Of a DNA stretch of 9,364 bases, positions 1-5,155 are shown piece after piece; the first letter of the stretch is position 1; every line of letters begins with the position of its first letter. Position numbers and translations under genes: made by a program. The notes beneath the pieces were generated by a model, which was not told where the DNA came from, made no database searches, and saw only the letters and a program-made list of their open reading frames with translations. The DNA is from Bacteroidales bacterium (GTDB lineage: Bacteria; Bacteroidota; Bacteroidia; Bacteroidales; UBA10428), in the NCBI GenBank assembly GCA_003508755.1, contig DNTK01000561.1, positions 1-9,364 on the forward strand, given 5' to 3'.

Positions 1-1862
1 GTCTTGAGCGACGTGCACAAAAGCAGAGTGATGCCCTTATCACCTACCTCCAATTATCGGGATATTTAAAGGAAAAAATATTCCGTCCTGTCGAAAGACA
101 AACCCTGCTTAAAAAAGCTAAAATTGCCCCGTCGGTGCTAAAATCGCTGATCGATAAAAAGGTTTTTGTACTTACACAGATTGAAACAAGCCGCCTGGCA
201 GGTAAAATTGCTCCGACCTCGAAGCCTTTCAACCTCAGTCTAAAGCAAGATGAAGCTTTTAAAGAAATTAGGGAGCAGTTTTCAGAAAAAAATGTAGCCT
301 TGTTGCACGGCATAACCAGCAGCGGCAAAACCGAAATTTATATCCACCTTATTCAGGAACAATTAAAAACAGGAAAGCAGGTGCTCTACCTGCTACCTGA
401 AATTGCATTGACCACCCAGATAATTTCAAGGCTTCAGAAAGTTTTTGGCAAACGTGTTGGAATTTATCATTCGAAATACTCCGATGGCGAACGTGTAGAA
501 GTATGGAACAACATGCTGGGGATTTTACCCGACGGAGCAAATAAATACGATGTAATACTTGGGGTTCGTTCCTCCGTGATGCTTCCATTCAGCGATCTTG
601 GGTTGATTATTGTTGATGAGGAACATGAAAATACATACAAACAATTCGATCCTTCTCCTCGCTACCATGCCCGCGATGTAGCCATTGTATTGGCGGAGAT
701 GCATGGTGCAAAAGTATTGCTAGGCAGTGCCACGCCTTCTCTTGAAAGTTACTTTAATGCAAAACTCGGCAAGTTTGGTTTTGTGGAACTGTTTCAGCGC
801 CACCTCGATATTAAACTACCTGAAATAGAAGTTGTAAATACGATTGAGGCCAGGAGAAAAAAACAAATGAGCTCGCATTTTAGCGCCACCCTCATAAATG
901 AAATTCAAAAAGCGCTCAGCAATGACGAGCAAATTATACTATTCCAGAACCGTCGTGGATTCTCACCCTACCTGGAATGCATAGATTGTGCCTGGATTCC
1001 GCAATGCCGGCACTGTGATGTAAGCCTCACCTATCATAAAGGAATCAATAAACTCACCTGCCATTATTGTGGCTACAGTATGCCAAATGTAGTTCAGTGC
1101 AAAGCCTGCGGCAGCAACAATATTCAAACCCGTGGTTTTGGTACACAGAAAATCGAAGATGATATTGCTTTACTGTTTCCTAATTCCAGAGTGCTGCGGA
1201 TGGATTTGGACAGTACCCGGAAAAAAAATGCCTATGAAGAAATTATTGGTGAATTTGCTGCCGGCCATGTCGATATTTTAATCGGTACCCAAATGGTATC
1301 GAAAGGCTTAGATTTTGATAATGTGAGCATAGTAGGAATTATGAATGCCGATAACATGCTTAACTTTCCCGATTTTAGAGCTTATGAACGAAGTTTTCAG
1401 CTCATGGCCCAAGTCAGCGGCCGTGCAGGAAGAAAAACCCGACAGGGAAAAGTAATTATTCAAACCTCTTCCCCCGGAAATACTATCATAAAAAAGATTG
1501 TTACTAACAACTTCACAGATTTCTTTGAGGAACAAATGCAGGATCGCCGGCAATATCATTATCCTCCCTACTACAGACTGATTAATATTACCTTGCGACA
1601 CAAACACAAGGGACTAGCCTACAAAGCTGCTAACCAGCTGGCTTCAGACCTCAAAAAACATTTTGGTTCACGCATCCTGGGGCCTCAGGAACCGCTTGTA
1701 AGCAGAATTCAAAACTGGTATTTACAGCACATTACCATCAAGCTTGAGAAAACCAAAGAAATGCCCAAGCAAAAACTTATTATCCGTGAACTTACCGGAC
1801 AGCTAAAGCACGTTCAAGGACTAAGTACCTTGCAGACCATTATTGATGTGGACCCTTATTAG
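1..1862 (+). CDS. priA: Primosomal protein N' (PriA), replication-restart DNA helicase, 5'-truncated by the window edge
   Basis: PriA is a cytoplasmic superfamily 2 helicase that recognises stalled or collapsed replication forks and starts primosome assembly so that DnaB can be reloaded. The frame is open from base 3 to the stop at 1860-1862, giving 619 visible residues. Family members are usually near 800 aa, so the N-terminal DNA-binding part lies upstream of the window. A GTG at 135 could be read as a start, but the frame continues upstream with PriA-like residues, so it is internal. Visible motifs, in order: Walker A GITSSGKTE (nt 309-335), Walker B DEEH (615-626) followed by the family-typical YKQ and RYHARD, motif III GSATPS, eight cysteines in four CxxC pairs forming the two-zinc insertion (978-1109), GTQMVSKGLDFD (about 1284-1322), and motif VI QVSGRAGR (1410-1433). 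No frameshift is seen. The gene is convergent with the exported-protein gene downstream. The family assignment is very secure. Confidence 0.97.
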   Translation, partial: LERRAQKQSDALITYLQLSGYLKEKIFRPVERQTLLKKAKIAPSVLKSLIDKKVFVLTQIETSRLAGKIAPTSKPFNLSLKQDEAFKEIREQFSEKNVALLHGITSSGKTEIYIHLIQEQLKTGKQVLYLLPEIALTTQIISRLQKVFGKRVGIYHSKYSDGERVEVWNNMLGILPDGANKYDVILGVRSSVMLPFSDLGLIIVDEEHENTYKQFDPSPRYHARDVAIVLAEMHGAKVLLGSATPSLESYFNAKLGKFGFVELFQRHLDIKLPEIEVVNTIEARRKKQMSSHFSATLINEIQKALSNDEQIILFQNRRGFSPYLECIDCAWIPQCRHCDVSLTYHKGINKLTCHYCGYSMPNVVQCKACGSNNIQTRGFGTQKIEDDIALLFPNSRVLRMDLDSTRKKNAYEEIIGEFAAGHVDILIGTQMVSKGLDFDNVSIVGIMNADNMLNFPDFRAYERSFQLMAQVSGRAGRKTRQGKVIIQTSSPGNTIIKKIVTNNFTDFFEEQMQDRRQYHYPPYYRLINITLRHKHKGLAYKAANQLASDLKKHFGSRILGPQEPLVSRIQNWYLQHITIKLEKTKEMPKQKLIIRELTGQLKHVQGLSTLQTIIDVDPY

Positions 1863-1918
1863 TTGAAATTTGAATCAAAAGAGACTTTCTTCATATCCTT
1901 TACTTAACACTTGGGTAA

Positions 1919-1937
1919 CCGAAGCAAGGGTCTTCGG
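1919..1937. terminator. Short hairpin between convergent genes, possible weak terminator
   Basis: CCGAAG (1919-1924) and CTTCGG (1932-1937) form a perfect 6-bp stem with a 7-nt loop. It sits 57 nt past the priA stop and 28 nt past the stop of the opposing gene. No real T-run follows it on either strand; the nearest T-rich stretch on the minus strand (TTTTTAAG) lies between the minus-strand stop and the stem. It is placed where a shared terminator would be expected, but it lacks the usual U-tract, so the call is tentative. Confidence 0.3.
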
Positions 1938-1964
1938 GATTTAAAATCGGAATAACTTAAAAAA

Positions 1965-3158
1965 TTAATCGTACGCTCTAACCATTTTTTGGCGCAGAGC
2001 AGATGAATAATCATAAACAAACATTAGGTTAATCAGGGCTGTAAGTTGTTTTCGGGTAATTTCGGGTGCTAAAAAAAACACTTTTTGTCCTTCGAAATGA
2101 TTAATAAGGGCTACCAGTTCCTCATCGATAAATACCTCCGAAGCAAAATATGCCTCTCTGAACTTGATAATAAAGTTGTATACAGCGTGCCGCCCGGAAA
2201 GATTGTTGTCATTATCCATTGTAAAATATCCCACGTGTTTTCCATCAGCTTTTAGCAATTGAAAATTAATATCAGCTTCCACATCAGTTATCTTTTTTAG
2301 CGTTTCAACACCCCCCTTTAAACGGGTCACATATTCCGTTTTATTCAGTTGGTTTATGAAATGATAGCCTTCCTCCAGAAAGCCAACTGTTACAAGATTA
2401 TTAAAGTCAAAGTTATTTGCTGTGTTTTCCCAGTGATTAATAGTGAATTTTACAACTTCAACCTGGTTGTCAGCTGCCTGTCCGTAAGAATAGCCTGTTT
2501 CTGTAGTAGTGAGGTAAAATTTCTCAGCCTGGCTGGTAAATTTAAGGTATTCCCCGGCCATTGGTTTAGATACATATCGATTTGATACGGTTGAATACTT
2601 CCCTTCAAAAGCATTGTATAAGCCATCGAAATAAAAGGTGTAAAAATCCTCCTCTCCCATGATTACCTCTCCTGCAATTTCATCGCCCAGTACTGATATA
2701 AATGGAATGTGGCTCTTGAACTTATAAATTGACTTCCCCCGATTGTTAAAGATATTTACCCTGGTCGTAAACCGGTAGACCAACTGGTCATTTACCGATT
2801 GAAATTCCTGAATAATGGTTTCCACAGCCACATAGATGGTTTTATCTCGGGGCGTAAGTTTCGCAAAATCTTTTGCTTCTGTTCTTGGAGCAAAAGTCGA
2901 TTCAACATACAAAATACTATCCGGCTCCAGAAAAAATACTTCCTTCAGGTTATACTTCTGCGCTAATAAACTGGCAATATCTTGCTGAACATCCCTGGCA
3001 AACGCTTTGTGCTGAAAATAAAAGGGAAAGTACTCCGGACGAACTGTTGCTGACGACCGCCGCAAAAAATTCAGATCGGTTACAATGGCCTTTTCATATT
3101 CTTGCCCATGAGCACAGATGACTAGAAAAAATAGTATGCCTGACAACAGGGTTTTCAT
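1965..3158 (-). CDS. Exported protein of unknown function (about 397 aa)
   Basis: I do not recognise the family. The N-terminus is a clear Sec signal peptide: MK, a hydrophobic core from about residue 4 to 15, then CAHGQ, with likely cleavage before Q19 (A at -3, G at -1). The cysteine at residue 15 is not preceded by a good lipobox. The mature protein (about 379 aa) has no transmembrane segment, no T9SS sorting domain, and no repeats or metal-binding motif that I can see. It alternates short hydrophobic strands with charged stretches, suggesting a mixed alpha/beta periplasmic or outer-surface protein. Roughly residues 20-190 and 230-397 may be two domains. The start was chosen at 3158 because it places MK directly before the hydrophobic core; in-frame ATGs at 3164 and 3182 would add 2 or 8 residues. 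The gene is divergent from the heptose kinase gene (102 nt between starts) and convergent with priA. It has no operon partner, so context does not suggest a job. Confidence 0.85.
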   Translation of the reverse strand: MKTLLSGILFFLVICAHGQEYEKAIVTDLNFLRRSSATVRPEYFPFYFQHKAFARDVQQDIASLLAQKYNLKEVFFLEPDSILYVESTFAPRTEAKDFAKLTPRDKTIYVAVETIIQEFQSVNDQLVYRFTTRVNIFNNRGKSIYKFKSHIPFISVLGDEIAGEVIMGEEDFYTFYFDGLYNAFEGKYSTVSNRYVSKPMAGEYLKFTSQAEKFYLTTTETGYSYGQAADNQVEVVKFTINHWENTANNFDFNNLVTVGFLEEGYHFINQLNKTEYVTRLKGGVETLKKITDVEADINFQLLKADGKHVGYFTMDNDNNLSGRHAVYNFIIKFREAYFASEVFIDEELVALINHFEGQKVFFLAPEITRKQLTALINLMFVYDYSSALRQKMVRAYD

Positions 3159-3214
3159 AAGCATGTGATTGATTGAGTGCATTCCACAAATAATTTGCCA
3201 AAGTTGTCGATTTT

Positions 3215-3241
3215 TTGTGATTGTCTAAAATTATATCTTTG
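3215..3241 (+). promoter_or_regulatory. Bacteroidota-type promoter for the heptose kinase gene
   Basis: TATCTTTG at 3234-3241 matches the Bacteroidota -7 consensus TAnnTTTG exactly. A TTG at 3215-3217, inside a T-run ending TTTG, lies 16 nt upstream as a -33 element, slightly closer than the usual 17-23 nt. Transcription would begin near 3246-3249, leaving a leader of only about 12-15 nt before the ATG at 3261. This placement also argues against the upstream in-frame ATG at 3177 being the start, because that codon would not be in the transcript. Confidence 0.6.
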
Positions 3242-3260
3242 CGGCATCAAAATCTTTGAA

Positions 3261-4259
3261 ATGACAAAAAACAGCAATCTATCGGAAGTACTAGGCAGCT
3301 TTAGGAACAAGAAAGTAATCATTGTTGGTGATGTTATGGTCGACGAATATTTATGGGGCCATGTTTCCCGGATAAGTCCTGAAGCACCAGTGCCCGTTGT
3401 ATCCTGCGATAAGCGTGAATACCGAATGGGCGGTGCAGCCAATGTTTCCATCAATATCAAATCGCTGGGTGCCGAACCTATTATGTGTTCAGTAATTGGC
3501 AATGACGAAATTGGGACTATTTACCGCTCGCTATTAAAGAAACGAGAAATGACCGATAAGGGGATCATCGAATCCGAAGATAGAATTTCTACCGTAAAAA
3601 CACGAATTATTGGCAACCACCAGCAGCTGCTTCGTGTTGATAAGGAAATTACCGATTTTATCAGTACCGGTCAGGAAGAAGCTCTTTTGGCACGCGTCGA
3701 AACCATCATGAACGAGGATGCCATTGATGCGCTCATTTTTCAGGATTATGATAAAGGTGTACTCACACCGAACATAATTAAAAGCGTTACAGAGCTAGCA
3801 AACAAACATAGCATTCCCACCCTTGTGGATCCGAAAAAACGCAGCTTCGACCGCTACGACAAGGTAAGCATGTTTAAACCCAATTTTAAGGAGTTGGTAG
3901 AAGGAATGAATGTGGATCTTAAAAAAGGTGACATTGAAGGCTTGCATTGGCAGGCACAGAAACTACATGCCAAAGGGGTTAAATATGTGATGGTAACGCT
4001 TTCGGAATTGGGTGTTTTTATCAGTGATGGAAAGCAGTACAAGGTTATTCCGGCCGAAATACGTGATATTACCGATGTGTCGGGCGCCGGAGATACGGTG
4101 GTAAGTGTGGCCGCATTGAGCCTGGCTGTTGGTTTATCTCCCTTCCAGTCGGCCTATCTGGCAAATATGGCCGGAGGTTTGGTGTGCGAGAAAGTAGGGG
4201 TTATTCCTATTACACCTGAACTCCTGCTGAGCGAAGAGATTTCATTTCCGGAAGTGTAA
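3261..4259 (+). CDS. hldA: D-glycero-beta-D-manno-heptose-7-phosphate kinase (HldA/RfaE1 type, PfkB family)
   Basis: This enzyme phosphorylates heptose 7-phosphate at C1 with ATP, giving heptose 1,7-bisphosphate for ADP-heptose synthesis, used in lipopolysaccharide core or other surface glycans. It is a 332-aa cytoplasmic PfkB/ribokinase-fold protein. Visible marks: VIIVGDVMVDEYLWG at the N-terminus, the RISPEAPVPVV stretch typical of RfaE kinases (about residues 37-47), PfkB signature 1 GGAANVSINIKSLGA (57-71), NHQQLLRVD (119-127), DYDKGVL (162-168), VDPKK (189-193), KPNFKE (206-211), and signature 2 with the anion hole and catalytic base GAGD (275-278, D278). It ends after the kinase domain, so the cytidylyltransferase-like domain found in bifunctional HldE is absent and must be encoded elsewhere (HldC/RfaE2). 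The start at 3261 fits the promoter position; an ATG at 3177 would add 28 residues unlike the family. Other PfkB sugar kinases are possible but less likely given the ISPEAPVPVV motif. Confidence 0.9.
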   Translation: MTKNSNLSEVLGSFRNKKVIIVGDVMVDEYLWGHVSRISPEAPVPVVSCDKREYRMGGAANVSINIKSLGAEPIMCSVIGNDEIGTIYRSLLKKREMTDKGIIESEDRISTVKTRIIGNHQQLLRVDKEITDFISTGQEEALLARVETIMNEDAIDALIFQDYDKGVLTPNIIKSVTELANKHSIPTLVDPKKRSFDRYDKVSMFKPNFKELVEGMNVDLKKGDIEGLHWQAQKLHAKGVKYVMVTLSELGVFISDGKQYKVIPAEIRDITDVSGAGDTVVSVAALSLAVGLSPFQSAYLANMAGGLVCEKVGVIPITPELLLSEEISFPEV

Positions 4260-4408
4260 CAGCATATTCTCTCTTCATAACCTCCAAGGATTATACAAAC
4301 CGGTAGTCCATGTATGTCAGAACTTGGCAGGCTGTGGCCAAAAGTTTGAATTTCCTGCCCCGACAGATGTAACTGGCTTAAAAGACTAATTGATTTTTTT
4401 TATAAGTG

Positions 4409-4422
4409 GGTTTACTTAAACC
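4409..4422. repeat. Perfect inverted repeat GGTTTA-CT-TAAACC
   Basis: GGTTTA (4409-4414) and TAAACC (4417-4422) are perfect inverted copies around CT; as a hairpin this gives a 5-bp stem with a 4-nt loop. It lies just after the T-run at 4394-4401, so on neither strand is the stem followed by T residues. It could be a weak stem or a symmetric protein-binding site. Its function is unknown and chance is possible in AT-rich DNA. Confidence 0.35.
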
Positions 4423-4500
4423 AGCAGAGGAAATAACATTTTAAGGCCCATTAAATTGCTTGTATTAAATGCTTTCAGGCAGAAATGAGATATACTTTGC

Positions 4501-4515
4501 CTAACACGATGTTAG
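4501..4515. repeat. Perfect inverted repeat CTAACA-CGA-TGTTAG
   Basis: Two 6-nt arms (4501-4506 and 4510-4515) flank a 3-nt centre. The repeat lies 71 nt past the stop of the minus-strand hydrolase gene. There is no T-tract beyond it on that strand, so it is a poor intrinsic terminator. The arm GCCTAAC (4499-4505) superficially resembles the end of an integron attC site, but no partner at the proper distance or cassette structure is visible. Confidence 0.35.
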
Positions 4516-4585
4516 TGTCAGTGCACCAACTTAAAGGCTAATCGTCTTGTGCAGTCTATCGAAACACATACTGAAACAGATTTTC

Positions 4586-5155
4586 TTATTTTTCTTTTTC
4601 ATCCATCCCATCTAAAAACTCCCGGGTTCTTAAAACCTCGGCAAACGCGCCTCTAAGGCTTGCTAAGGCTTTTTTGTGTATTAGATCGGCATCGTACTTT
4701 TCGCCATCGATACCAATTTTATTAAAGGTGGCAGTAGCGTCGGAAATAACCAGGGTATCGAATCCGAAATTGCCCGCCATACGCGTGGTGGTAGAAACAC
4801 AATGATCAGTTGTCAGCCCAACAATTACCAATTTTGTAATTCCCTGTTTTTCGAGTCGGCCGTGGAGGTTAGTTCCAATAAAAGCACTGTTCACCTCTTT
4901 CTCAATTACCGGCTCATTTACCAAGGGATGAACAATATTTTTTATCTTAAATCCTTTGCTGCATATATGCAAGGGTGAATCGGGATTACGTGAACTATGC
5001 TGAATATGAAAGACCGGTAAATGGTGCTTTCTGAATGCTTCAAGTAATATTTTACAGTTTTCCTCTGCCTGCGGGTTATTACGTTCTCCACCCCAATAGT
5101 TCAAATCATCAAATCCCTCCTGAATATCAATAAGTAATAATGCGATTCCTTTCAT
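4586..5155 (-). CDS. Isochorismatase-family cysteine hydrolase (189 aa), substrate unknown
   Basis: The protein has the alpha/beta isochorismatase-like fold used by nicotinamidases, N-carbamoyl hydrolases and isochorismatases, which attack amide or ether substrates with a catalytic cysteine. The full triad is visible: D10 in LLLIDIQEGF, K86 in EPVIEKEVNSAF, and C119 in GLTTDHCVSTT, with the preceding GLTT stretch supplying the usual cis-peptide region. The length is normal for single-domain members. It has no signal peptide, so it should act in the cytoplasm. The frame extends upstream to an ATG at 5227, but the first strand begins directly at MKGIALLLID, and the ATG at 5155 overlaps the TGA of the upstream gene (ATGA, 5155-5152), the classic arrangement for translational coupling; this start is therefore preferred. 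It is the second gene of a likely operon with the 912-aa secreted protein. The substrate cannot be read from the sequence; I see no clear nicotinamidase metal-site pattern. Confidence 0.92.
   Translation of the reverse strand: MKGIALLLIDIQEGFDDLNYWGGERNNPQAEENCKILLEAFRKHHLPVFHIQHSSRNPDSPLHICSKGFKIKNIVHPLVNEPVIEKEVNSAFIGTNLHGRLEKQGITKLVIVGLTTDHCVSTTTRMAGNFGFDTLVISDATATFNKIGIDGEKYDADLIHKKALASLRGAFAEVLRTREFLDGMDEKEK

Larger units (their letters stand above)
4260..4585. other. 326-nt intergenic stretch between convergent genes
   Basis: I see no credible gene here. The longest ATG reading I noticed is 20 codons (4310-4372, +) with no upstream support. The stretch holds a run of eight T (4394-4401) with no clear G/C stem before it, an imperfect inverted repeat AACTTGGC (4321-4328) / GCCAAAAGTT (4337-4346) with a 2-nt bulge, and two compact palindromes annotated separately. 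One or more of these probably ends transcription from both sides, but none is a textbook intrinsic terminator. Confidence 0.6.

Noticed and set aside
135..137. GTG as start codon of a 575-aa priA product
   Set aside because: The same frame is open back to base 3 with PriA-like sequence, and the family needs an N-terminal domain; the gene is simply cut by the window edge.
3177..3260. Longer N-terminus for the heptose kinase from the ATG at 3177
   Set aside because: The added 28 residues do not resemble the family, and the promoter -7 element at 3234-3241 lies inside them.
4310..4372. 20-codon ORF on the + strand
   Set aside because: Very short, no promoter or ribosome site, and no recognisable product; expected by chance.
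4499..4515. Integron attC-like end (GCCTAAC) with inverted partner
   Set aside because: The partner is only a few bases away and its outer bases do not fit the GTTRRRY rule; there is no cassette or integrase in the window.
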